Positions 12,700 through 23,551 of a stretch of DNA of 46,295 nucleotides are shown here, piece after piece. Source of the DNA: Haplosporangium gracile (lineage: Eukaryota; Mortierellomycota; Mortierellomycetes; Mortierellales; Mortierellaceae); assembly GCA_015499985.1 (NCBI GenBank), contig JAAAUF010000234.1, positions 1 through 46,295 of the forward strand, in the 5' to 3' direction. The position numbers and the translations under genes were made by a program. Positions within the stretch are counted from its first letter, which is position 1. Every line of letters starts with the position of its first letter. The notes below the pieces were generated by a model. It worked only from the letters and a program-made list of their open reading frames with translations, searched no databases and was not told where the DNA came from.

Positions 12700-15600
12700 C
12701 TAAAGTGCAGCAGCGAGGTAGGCAACAAAGAGTCCAACTCCAAGGTTCCTCAAAAGTCCAAAACTACTGCCCCAAGGCCGAGGGATATTTGCAATACCTC
12801 CGCCCATCAATCGAATCGGCCCATCCAATCCATGTATATGAATTTGTGTCTGTATCGGCGTTGTAGGCGATCGTCCCGTTCCCTTCTTCGGCTGTGCTCC
12901 TCCTCCTCCTTTCTTCTGGCCCTGCCAATCTGTCTCTGCACCTGTAGCATGCACACCTACACCGCCCGCCGCATGCACATCCAACCCCTTTCCATTACCA
13001 CTACCAAGCCGGATCCCACTCGCATCACTAGTTGCAGCCGTACGAACAGGTCCCAAGCCGTCCAGATCCACCACCGCAACCTGCCCTCCACTCGCCAACA
13101 CATCCACATTCCGATGATCAGCGGGTGCAAAACAGTTCTTCCCTCTTCCGAATCCGATCCTTCCAAAGTCTTCTTCCCCGGGTTGTTGGACGTTTTCGTT
13201 GCCGCGCTCAAAGTAAACTACTTTTCCAGTAAAGAGTGTTTCGCCAAGAATGGTTCCCACGGCACCTGGCATCACGGCCCCGCCGCTTGCGCGCTCTGCT
13301 TCTATCGCGTCTGGCGCCGTGCTCGACGCGAATCCTGTTTGTCATTCACGAAATTATAAGAAGTTAGTTATGTGCTCTGGATACAGACCTTGCCCATAAA
13401 ACCAAAACCCTCGAAAATATGCTTACCGTGCCACCAAAAGTCGACATAACCTTCGGGTGCCTGTCCAGAAGGCACAGGCTTAATCTTCAAAAAGCTCGAA
13501 GTATAAATCGGAACCGCCACACCCGAGATCACAACCTCGACCGCTCTCGCCATCGTCGCCACTTGAAAACTCGACCTGGGCAATCTCAAAACCGTATTCC
13601 GAAACCAGAAATTGTCCACATCCTGCTCAGGGATCAAACTCGACCATTGGACAATATCCGATTGTGCAAGGGTATCAATCAAGAAATGGAGGTTATAATT
13701 ACTCATAAGGATATTGGTCGTCCCACTGTCGACGATGGTTTTGGGGAGGTTGAGATTCTGCATCCCACGAACGGGTTGGCCCATTACTTTGAACCCGTCG
13801 AGGCGGACCTGATACCAGTCGCGTTTGATCAGCGGCACGAACTGCATGGGCTCTGCGAGGTGAGAGGACGAGTAGCCACCAAGGAACATGTTTCCAGATT
13901 TGGTCGTGTTGCCCATCCGACCACAGAGTTGTAACGCAAACCCGTTGGGGATCTTCATCGACGCCGAGAGGGTATCGAACAAAGTTGGCTTGCGATCGAC
14001 GCTCAAGGAACGGTACCCGAGACCCCAGATGCCATGCTGGACTTCACATTCTTCATTAAAGAACCCCGTGTTCTCCGTGATTGCTGCAAACCCGACGTTG
14101 GTCTCCTTTACCATCGTCCCACCGTCCTCCAGATGCTGTGTCCCTGGCGCATCTGCTGTTGTTGGGGAGGCGGTAATGTTGGTGATGACGCTAGAGGTGA
14201 CTTTGGCCATGTCAAGGGTCATCAAGTCCGAGGTCATCACTCCACTCCATCCGACAGAGTGAGTCTTGATCCCGTAACTGATGCGAATCGTCTCTCCTTG
14301 CTCCCGCGCGTTGGCAGGGAGCGGGTACAGGTTTTCTGCTGGTGCTGTCACCAATACTCGTCCTTCATCGAATGTGCGACGTTTGTTGTGTGTTCTCTCA
14401 GATATGTTGGGACTAGAAAGGGGGCTTTGCTGGTTGCCGACAGATGGATGGCCAGCTGGGACAATGGGTAAAATTGTACTCGCAGCAGCTGCTGCTGCTA
14501 CTGCTACTTGTGCTTCAGCCTGCAACTCCTTGAATCGATGCTTGTTGTCGGGAAACCGGAGATTGGCACCGACATGGAACGTATCCTGAGCTGGTCCTCT
14601 TGCTGGTGCTAACAATGAAGTAATCGTTAATGTAGTAGTAGGATGTTGAGTCACCGAGGTCAAAGTCGTCAATGGAGCATGATAGACTACTGCTCCAGAA
14701 GTAGTCATTGCCACTGCTGTTGTTGATGATGACAGCGACAAGGAAGAAAAAGACGAGGCAAATACAGAATTTGTTGCTGATGAGTCTGATACTTCAGAGG
14801 TGCTAGAGTTGGACATACTGGACGCAGACGACGAGCCTTGTCCCCATGCAGCAGTAATCGTAGTGACCGTGGTCTTTCTTGCAGTTGCCGTTGTTGACAT
14901 TACAGAATTCGACAAAGAACTGGAATTGCTAACAGAAAATGGTGACCCAGGTTTGAGCTGTGCCTTGTTAGGCCGCTCCCTGAACAAGTTCCACAGCTGC
15001 TGCTGTTGATCCCCTCCCTCCGCCACCGATGGATGGTTTCTAGCAACGGTATTAGCGAGTTCCACATCTGCATCAATAGGAATCTCCTCCTCCTCGCTGG
15101 GTCGGAAATGACCCTTTTGCTGGACGTTACAGTCCTTGCATGCGTTCGAAGCCACCGCAAAGTGCGCGCTTCCTGTATCGATAATTACATTGTACTGTTT
15201 GTACATTGGAAATGGGGTTGACCATATTAGAAAAGTACTTTGAGATGTTCGCTCTCTTTAGACCTCTCTGCATGAATGTGTGAATGGTATGGCTGCTTAC
15301 CTCAAAACCAGCGATGCGGACTTTAGCCGTATAGTCACAATTGGGGTCTCCTTCCAGATCCAAATGCGCAACCCCATAATCATCCGCAGACGCCACAACC
15401 CTCACTCCACCATCCACCTTCACCTCTTCATTGTTACCACTTTCCATGTCCTCATCATCAATCGTCGGGATGGCAGTGACAGTCGTAGTCCCAATTGCGG
15501 GCGAAGTATCCCGTCCCAATGATGACGACGGTGATGAATCCTTATGAAAAATTGACGAGATTATGATGCCAGCTGCACTCAACGCATCCTTGATCGGCGT

Positions 15601-15846
15601 CCAGAACGCCAACTCTTTCACCGCCGGTTCGTGTTGTTCCATGAGTGCTGGTCCAAGTGCTGTAGTGGGTGCTGCGAAACAGAGGGGTATAGGTGAGAGG
15701 AAGTTATTGGATGGTGAAGGAGAAGGGGGACCGAGTGTGAGGAAGAGACAGAGCGCTAATGACAGGCGAGTGATACGTCGAGATTGAGTGCATTTGCGTT
15801 TGGGTGTTGACGTGCTTTGCGCGTGGGTATTTTGGCGCTCCTGCAT
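12700..15846 (-). CDS. Pepsin-family (A1) aspartic protease with long insert and GPI-like C-terminus
   Basis: Three exons on the minus strand: 15846-15301, 15194-13427, 13334-12700; 982 residues. A hydrophobic segment at about 28-41 (LSLALCLFLTLGPP) suggests a signal peptide or anchor. The first catalytic motif is IIDTGSAHF (Asp188), and a CKDC disulfide-like pair follows. A Ser/Thr-rich insert of about 270 residues separates it from the flap strand RISYG at about 486-490. Then come GIWGLGYRSLS, the second catalytic motif IVDSGTTN (Asp671), and the C-terminal-lobe signatures GTILGE and RIGFGRGKNCF encoded in exon 3. The last residues are hydrophobic (GVGLFVAYLAAAL), as in GPI-anchored yapsin-like enzymes. 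If the second intron (13426-13335) is retained, the frame ends at 13368 and the GTILG strand is lost. The expected role is extracellular or cell-wall proteolysis; substrates are unknown. Confidence 0.87.
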
Positions 15847-17996
15847 GGCGAGGTATATATGTGTAGGGGCAGTAATAGGTGTGTGAGAAGAGCGTGATTC
15901 AGGAACGGAGTATACAACGTAGGGTATGAGTGTGTGTGTGTGTGTGCGAGCGAGAAAGACAGAGTGAGAAATGGTATGAAATGAGGGGAGGAGGGAGAAA
16001 AGGCTGGGTGGCACGGTTGATAGTAGATAATGTGAATTGGAGACAACTAGGCAATATCTGGTGCCTTCAGTTCTCGCCAAAGGAGAAGAGGGAAGAAAAG
16101 AGGAAGCAGAAGAGAAGAGAAGTTACAAAACGCCTTAGAATGCATAGTGCCAACGGTTGTTCGTGCATGACTGACAAGAGAGAAAGAACTTTGTTCGGCG
16201 ACCACAGAAGATCCTCCAACGATCCTGACCTGGATACACAATCACCACTCTCCCTTGTCCTGTGAGGTAACGTCCAGCTCAGGTTACATATTCATACGGA
16301 TAGTATATATGTACTCTTCTATGTGCCCGTTGGCGAAATGCACGTTATTTTACAGTTTTATTCCGGTCAGTACGAACGGGCTTCTTTCTCATTCAACAAC
16401 AATAGCAAAAGAGGAAGAAAGGGTGGGGATCGGGATGGCCGCTATGGATCCTGTAATCGCCCAACATACAATGTATGTATGTGGCCCTGATCGAAAGAAG
16501 CGATTTATCCTTACCTCCGTGCTTCTTCCTATTTTCTGCCCTAATCTAACCGCAAATGCAATGCTATGCGCTCACAGAAGGCGCCCCCTTTTGCCGCGTT
16601 GCTTGTCTTACCGGTCAGCGAAAGCGCCGTGTTTCAGCATGTGCAATATCAATCAATGCATGGAGTATCCCGGAGCGCGGAGCAAGCCCAACCAAGTGCA
16701 CACAAACTACAACACACGTTTTTCGTATTGAAGTAAACAGTGACGCCCCATCGCGTGCAGAACAACAGTCGTTTCTTTTCGCGTGGATGAAAGATTAACA
16801 GAAAAAAAACACGCCACTCATCCACGTTTTTCGGTCTCCTCTTGTCTTGTCTGCCCTCAATGCCAAAACATAGGGCAAGCCCTATTCTGCCAGCCCACGT
16901 TGTTTCGCTTTCGTCTGTTTCCTTCCGCCTTTTCTTCTCCCATCCCCTTTCCCCTCTAATTAAAGTTAATTGACCATGTGCAATTGTGTGAACTGTTGAT
17001 TTATTTTCCTCATGCATGCGACAATTGGACAACAACAACTAAAACAAAAAAAAAAAAACATTTGTGCATGCAAACAACAAAAAACCCTTCCTCTTTCCTA
17101 TCTTTCACCCTGTCTATTTCTCTCTCTCTCTCTCTCTCTTTTCTTTTTTTATTTTTGCAACTGCTGATTTTTTTTACCCACGAGAATATTTTTTTTTGAT
17201 GGGGGTGGGATTGGAGCGTGTGGAAAGGGAAAGGGAAAGGAAAAGATCGGCAAAGGGAGAGGGCTAATATGGCTATTATCAACAAATAAAACGACATATC
17301 GCCATGTATGGGCGCAATATCCTCAATACCTTTTCGGCCCCCCATTACCATTGCTTGTGGCTGTTGCTGACTGTAGATTACTGATGGTTCAGTCTGTGTA
17401 CTTGAATCATGTCAGAAATCCACAAAACAAAACATATATTTATTGTAGTCCTCTTATCCTCACAAACACGAATTTCACACCATGATTCAAGCTCAATTGC
17501 TTTTCGTTCAGAACCATGACAAAACAGTACACTCAGGACATGCATGATCATCCATGGCATACGGACGTAGTAAACGAGAATAAAACGCAATTATTATTTT
17601 TTTTGTGTGGATTGTTTGTGTGGAAAATCAACAACTAACTAGGACAAAGGAATGATATTACAGTAATGAAGGGGAATGAAGAAATGAAAGGGAAGGTATA
17701 AGGCAAAGACAAAAAAAAAAAAAAAAAAAAAAGTGTTTGTGGTTTCAATGATACAAAAAAACAAAGCAGGTATGAGGGGTGTGTGGAGGGTGTGTTTGTT
17801 GTGGAGATTGTTGGTTTGGGGTTTGGGTTGGGTTTGGTTTGGATGCGCAAATGCGAGCGAACGAGCAAAGAAAAAAAAGAAATAAACGACAAAGAAAAGC
17901 AGATAAGGAGAAAAAGATAATGACAAATGGGCAAAAGAAAAACAAAAAAGCGCTGACAAAGAAGGGACTAACAACCATGAGAGCCATTGGGGAGAT
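15847..17996. other. Intergenic, no gene recognised
   Basis: The first 300 bp (to about 16130) are GA-rich on the plus strand, so C/T-rich in the sense of the aspartic protease, and include a TG run near 15931-15945. A (TC)n run lies at about 17119-17139 and an A21-type homopolymer near 17712-17732. Short ORFs here have no coding signature. No tRNA-like B box with a pairing T-stem was found. Confidence 0.55.
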
Positions 17997-19007
17997 TTAC
18001 TCCTCGCGAGATATCTCCTTTGGCTCGTGCTCCGCTGGTCCGACGGGTTGGAGTCCGGCTTGCATGACACCAAGCTGGGTACGCGACATGGACAGTCCAT
18101 AGGTCAGGTCAACGAGCTCGCGATCCATGGGCCCCAGACCTTGCCGGAGTCCCTCCGCAAGCTTGACCAGATCCCTTGCCACGTTCTCAATCACCCGCGC
18201 ATGTCGCTCACGCTCCTCCTGTTCTGAAAGGCGGTTCTTCGTCTTGCGGACCTTCTCGTGCAGACGACTCTCGACCACCTCGCCCAGATCTGTCGTTGGG
18301 ATGGTGTCGCATCCGATAAAGAGTTCCATCCAGAGCTTGGGGCTGTTGCTGACCCAGTACTGTCCGTCGTCCGCCCTGTAAAAGAATGGGTTGCACTGGA
18401 TGTCGAGCTCGATCATGCCCTGTTGCACACACTGCTCCTCCAGCTTGACGTTCCAACTTGGCACGACAACCAGCTGGATGTACCAGTCGCCGACAACCTT
18501 GTAGTGATCTGCAAAGTAAAGCTTGAAGTTGGGGAAGAGGACCCGCTGGAGCTGTCCAAATTCGACCTGGAACCGCGTCTTGCCATAGGGTGACGTCGCG
18601 ACGGGTCCTCCAGCGCCAGCACCGGTCGGATCAAGTTCGCTTTCCATGGGAGAGCCTGTCGCACAGAAGAAGAGGCCCGAGAGATTGAAGAAAGGGTTGA
18701 CAATCGGCGAATGGTCGTCATCCCGGACAAGGTTGTACTTTTCGGCAGGATAAGAAAGCAAGAAACGACTTTGGATGTGTTCGAGTTGCTTCTCCTGACG
18801 CTGCTGATCATCCGGGTGCCAGTTGCGGTAGATACGGCGGCTGGGCTGCGATGTTGCCGGTGTGCAGTATGTCAGAGCCTCCTGGTATCGTTTCTGGATG
18901 AGCGTTTCTAACATCCTGCAGTAGGCATCGACTGGCTCATACGGTCGGTGTTGGTGCGGAGGATGCGGGAGAAGATCTGCCGCGAGGAAGGATTGAATGG
19001 CGCCCAT
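17997..19007 (-). CDS. Conserved-looking protein of unknown function, 336 residues
   Basis: This is a single open frame on the minus strand. I chose the ATG at 19007 (context CCATCCATGG); the frame is open slightly further upstream only through a GTG. I do not recognise the family. The N-terminus (about 25-45) is predicted helical (YCRMLETLIQKRYQEAL). The middle is aromatic-rich with beta-like segments (FQVEFGQLQRVLFPNFKLYF, WYIQLVVVPSWNVKL, PFFYRADDGQYWVSN). Residues from about 255 form a charged helix with coiled-coil potential (SEQEERERHARVIENVARDL). There is no signal peptide or clear membrane segment, so it is probably cytosolic or nuclear. Residue composition and varied codon use support a real gene despite the lack of introns. 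The upstream sense strand is extremely C/T-rich for well over 1 kb. Confidence 0.75.
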   Translation of the reverse strand: MGAIQSFLAADLLPHPPHQHRPYEPVDAYCRMLETLIQKRYQEALTYCTPATSQPSRRIYRNWHPDDQQRQEKQLEHIQSRFLLSYPAEKYNLVRDDDHSPIVNPFFNLSGLFFCATGSPMESELDPTGAGAGGPVATSPYGKTRFQVEFGQLQRVLFPNFKLYFADHYKVVGDWYIQLVVVPSWNVKLEEQCVQQGMIELDIQCNPFFYRADDGQYWVSNSPKLWMELFIGCDTIPTTDLGEVVESRLHEKVRKTKNRLSEQEERERHARVIENVARDLVKLAEGLRQGLGPMDRELVDLTYGLSMSRTQLGVMQAGLQPVGPAEHEPKEISREE

Positions 19008-20760
19008 GGATGGTGACACTTTGGGTTATATTTTGCTTGCTATAGACAGATAAAGAAGGATGCGTAACCAGCGCAAAATAAAGGGAGAAGAGATAGAGAG
19101 CAAAGAAAGTGAGAAAAGAGGGAGAGAAACGATAAACAGAATGGGAAGGGGAAGGCAAGTAGATAGAGACAGAGAAAGGAGACGACGGAAAAGGTAGGTA
19201 AGGAGGAAATGGGAAGAGTGATGGCGGGACAAGGATGAAGAGAATGAAAGAAGGTTGAAGTGAAAAGGGACAAAGAAGAGAAGAAAACGAGGATTTGGTA
19301 AGTAAGCGATGTTCGAGAGGAAACCATTGATCGTTATAAAGGGATCGGTGGCCACGATCGTTGGGCTGCAAAGCGAGAGTAGACTGCGGACGGAGTAAAG
19401 AATAAAGAGCAATTGCAGTTGCGAGTAAGTGAGGGAGTGAGTGGAAAAGAATTTGTGCCAACAACGGGGGTGGTGTCACCCTACAATGGTGTTGTTCCAA
19501 CGCAGTAAAAAAAAAAGTGGAAAGATGGTTGGGAGAAAAAGACTGAGCATGCAACAAGGTATCCATCGATCCACCACGCATCATCGTCGTACATAGTTTA
19601 TCCAAAACTCTCCGCAAGAAGGAACAAAATTGACAGTGTCCAAAGTAGATATTAATAACAAATGAGATGCAGAAAGGGGACGGAGGGAGGGGACCCCGAC
19701 AACAAGACGAAGAACTGTAAGAGCAACCAAGGCAAAAACAGACAATTGAATCAGCAAGCGGCAACTTGCAGCGGCAACCAGCAGCAGCACCGGCAGCAAA
19801 AAAAAATAAGAAAAACAGAGATTGAAGGATGCTCCACAATTGACCTTCGCTTGCCAACCAACCAAATAATGGTTTGAGTGTGGAGCAAGCTCTGGATGTG
19901 GGACGAGGGAGAAGGACTAGGCTGAAAAGGCGCACAACCTGACTCTCGGTTTCTACAGAGGCGAACAAAAGAATCAAACGAAAGAAAGATGCGAGAGTGC
20001 GAAAAAGAAGCCAAGTGAGAAAATGAGAAGGAGAAGGAAAAGAGTAACAGAAAGAGCGAGGGGGAAAAAAAAAAAAAAGAAAAGAAAGGAGGTGGTGGGA
20101 CATGAGGACACCGAAAGTACCGAAAAATGCAAAAAAAGACGGGGGACAAAGGGACTCACAAACTGAAGGAAAATGCAGAATCCACAGCAGTGAGAACTAC
20201 TGAATTGACAGATTGAGATAGAAAAGCGACAGAAAGGAGAGAAAGAAAAGGAGAAGGAAGGACTGAGAGTGAACAGGAAAGTAAAGAGATATAGACCAGT
20301 AGTCACTACCGACGACAGAGTGAGAGGGGGAGAAGGAGAGAGTCTGAATTGATTGAAAGGCTGGAAGGTAAAGCAAGGCAAGGTAAGGTAAGGAAGGACG
20401 CGGGTGAAAAAGAACAAATAGGTCAAAAGGGAGGACGGGAAACGGGCACGCAAAGGAGACGGTTCGCGGGAAATGAATCGAAAGAAGCATAAACAAGAAA
20501 AAAAGGCAAAAGCCTCCAAAGGAGAGGGGAGGGGACTCAAATGAAAAGAAAAAAGAAATGAAAGGAGAGAGGAAAGAGAGAAGAGGGGAGGGGGGGGGGA
20601 GGGGGAAACAAGCATTCATCCGCATACAAGGGGATATGCAAAAAGAAGTACAGATGAGAACAAGAAAGGGTGAAGAGTGAAGGGTGGAAGGGAAAAAGGA
20701 AAGATTAAAAAGAAGCGGGATGGATGGAAGACGAAAGCAAGAGAGGTATGATGATGACGA
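19008..20760 (-). promoter_or_regulatory. Long pyrimidine-rich (sense) upstream region of the unknown gene
   Basis: Over most of 19020-20760 the plus strand is dominated by A and G (GA/GAAA/GGA motifs), so the strand read with the 336-residue gene is C/T-rich. Shorter tracts of the same polarity sit directly before most genes in this window, so a promoter or leader role is inferred. The tract is unusually long here. Long stop-free minus frames inside it are caused by this composition. Confidence 0.5.
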
Positions 20761-22986
20761 GAATAATAGGAGATACGGAGAGATATGAAAAAAAGAGTTG
20801 TATTAAAAAAGCGTGACAAAGGGAGAGGGGGAGAAGAGGGGTATGGGATAAAAGAACATTTAGAGATACAGAGATGTATAGACAATTGAAGGAAGGGTAT
20901 GCAAGGTGTGTGTGTATAAACAACGCATTGCGCAGGAATGGGTTTCTTTTTTTCCCCTTTGTTTCTTTCGTGTTCATGCAACAAAGCAAAATCAAACAAA
21001 AAAGGATGTACATGGTATGGCATGACAGCGAACAATAAGAAAAACGTGAGAGCAAGGAGGTAGTGTTCTAGAAGAGAGTCAAGGAAAAAAAAGGCCAATG
21101 GATCCACACACCCCCCCCCCAATGCAATCCATAGCCCATTGCCTGTACCACACCCATTCCAATCGATAGAAAATAAGCAGTGTTCCCGTTGTCCCTTAGT
21201 AATAATGTCCGCTTTTTTGCTCCTTCTTCCTTATTTCACAGCTGTCCAATCCCTTCTCATCTTCGAAACCAACAAAGTATGTGTATCTAGTGTTCGAATA
21301 GTAAATAAAACTCTCTTTTTTTCTCTTGTCTGTATGTGTCGTGGATGAACGGGAAGAAATGAAGAATCTAACCCAAAAGTGGGTGTGAATTGAACCGTGT
21401 ATGCGTATCCAAGGAAGGTTGGCTGTCCTTTCCCTTTCCCTCTATTGCCCTGCCCCTCGGTCCTTCTTTGTTCTCTGTATCTTGTACCATGCCTTCGCTC
21501 TTGGCCCTAAATCCTTCGTTGTTTGTCCCTGCCAATCAATTTTCGTGCTTCCTGTTAGAGAGGGAAAGAGAGTGCATGTGTTCGTCGATGTATGCATGCA
21601 CCGATGGATGCGATGCGATGGGAAGAAAATAAAAAAAAAAGTCGTAATAATAATTATAGGATGTACACATACGCACACCGTGTAGTGGATGGATAGAGAG
21701 CGCCTTTTTCTCTTTCCTCCTCCTCCTCTTCCTGGCCCTAGTTTGCTTTCTTATTGGGTTTGTGATAAAGCCGATTACGATGATGGATGTGGGAAGAAGG
21801 GAAGAGAAGGGAAGAAGGGAACAACGGAGGGAATGAGGTCTTCCTCCCTCTTTTTCTTTTCTCTGTCGATGGTTGGAACTCCACTAAGTTATCCCGACCT
21901 ACCAGTGGCTACTGTAAAAAATAATGAGAGAAAGAAATGGTGGCCAAAGAGGGGCTGCAAGAAACAAGAAAAGAAGGGGGGACAAAGGCAGGGAGAGAGG
22001 GAGGGGATATCTACTTCTTTGTTTCCCTATCCCTTCTCCATTTTTCTCACTCACTCCTGCTTTTTCGTCTTTTACTCCGTGCTCATTCAATTGGATCATA
22101 GAAAAAACAGGTAACTATGCGAAATTGTTCACTGTACCTGTACCTGTCTTTTGAGAACAGGTGAACGACGTCTGGGAAAAGGGGGGTGCGTGTGTGTGAG
22201 TGGAGGTGTAGGGGCGTTAACGTAAAGAAAAAGAGAAGGTTGAAAGCGAGTATAAAGCGGAAATAGTTGTTGTTGAGAAAGGATGGAAGAGAAAGAGGGA
22301 CGAAGGGTTCAAAGCAGGCGTGCGCGTGAGAGTGACAGTGGGGAGTGCAAGAGAGTATGAAGGGAAAGAGGGAAAGAGAGAAATGTGCCTGAGAGAGAGT
22401 ATTAAAATGAAAACAAGAATATTATATGATAGATATGCAAGGGTAACAAAAGGGTGTTTAAGAAGGTATCGACGAAGTAAAAGCGGTGAGCGACAATGCT
22501 GAAGAAGAGAAAGAGTGGAGAATAATAGTGGATAGGGGATAAGAGGGAAAGAGAGGAAAGAGAGGAAAGAAAGAAAGAAAGAAAGAAAGAAGAGAGGAAA
22601 GAAGATAAAGAAAAGAGAAAAAGAGAAGTGGGTTTGAGGCAGGGCGTATCGTATCCATCCCTTTTTTTTCCCTCTTTTTTTTCTCTTGTTCCCCTTCGTC
22701 ACATAATAAAGGAATATGAACCAAAACTATTAATTAATACATGATGGCTAGAATTGAATAGGAGTTCATTTTACATTGTTTTCATGTCCACTTTGGCCCC
22801 GAATGAAGTGTGAAGTGAATGCTCACGTTCATTTTGCAGTTAGCAGAACAAAAAAAACCGCCATCCGTAACTACATGAATAACAAGTAAGTCTGCAATTA
22901 TTACTTTTTTTCATCTCTCAGTCTCTGCGCTTGAACTGGTTCAAACAAAAAATAAAAAAATCCTGAGAGAGCGTGAACGAGGTGCA
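20761..22986. other. Gene-poor sequence with purine-rich block
   Basis: No coding sequence was recognised. A second strongly purine-rich plus-strand block spans about 22220-22640 and includes an AAAG tetranucleotide run at 22564-22591. A run of about ten C lies near 21111-21120. Reading frames are short and compositionally biased. Confidence 0.5.
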
Positions 22987-22996
22987 NNNNNNNNNN
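22987..22996. other. Assembly gap (10 N)
   Basis: Ten N bases are followed immediately by CC and a run of about 22 A, so the break is at a homopolymer. The true gap length is unknown. Confidence 0.99.
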
Positions 22997-23527
22997 CCAA
23001 AAAAAAAAAAAAAAAAAAAAGGATTTTGAGAGCCCTGTCCCCCTCTGTTTCGTCCGCATTGGCTGACTGGGGATGGATTGAACTTTGGACTTGTTACTTA
23101 CTTGTGAATTACTCGGGCGGTCAGTTTGTTGATTTGTGTTGTTCTTGTTGTTTGACCACTTCCATCCTCCCTCCAGGCACATATTACACACAGACACATT
23201 TTACTAACACAACAAGAAATTCATCGTTACACCTTGTTGGTATTTTTTCAATGCTTCAATTGCTTATTGTTGTGTTGTTCCTGTTCTTGTTGTTATCCTT
23301 TTGCCTCCCTTCACACTGATCCACCAAATAAAAAACAAGGCGAGAAATAGACGAGACTATCGTTCTTCCCCTCTCCCTTCTTACCCTTGCGACTTTTTTC
23401 TCTCCGCACCCTTTGCTCCTTGTTCTCCTGTACGAATACGTCAAGGTCCAAGTCAAGGCTCCAAAAAGAAAACAAAAAGATAAAACAGGCACCCACTCAC
23501 CTACTGCCCCCTTGTCGTACCATTAGG

Positions 23528-23551
23528 CCGTTTAGGCCGTTAAGGCCGTTC
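23528..23551 (+). repeat. Three tandem GGCC-centred units (GGCCGTTTA / GGCCGTTAA / GGCCGTTCG)
   Basis: Three GGCC cores are spaced 9 bp apart, so the sequence reads GGCC-N5-GGCC twice. It stands out against AT/pyrimidine-rich surroundings. No known function; too short to call a satellite. Confidence 0.8.

Noticed and set aside
18937..20103. 388-codon open frame on the minus strand upstream of the unknown gene
   Set aside because: It lies in a purine-rich plus-strand tract, so the minus strand is pyrimidine-rich and rarely forms stop codons. The predicted protein is Phe/Ser/Leu/Pro-biased with no domain and overlaps the true gene in another frame.
21365..21430. Possible minus-strand tRNA with GGTTCAATTC
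   Set aside because: The T-stem does not pair and the closing CC of the B box is missing.
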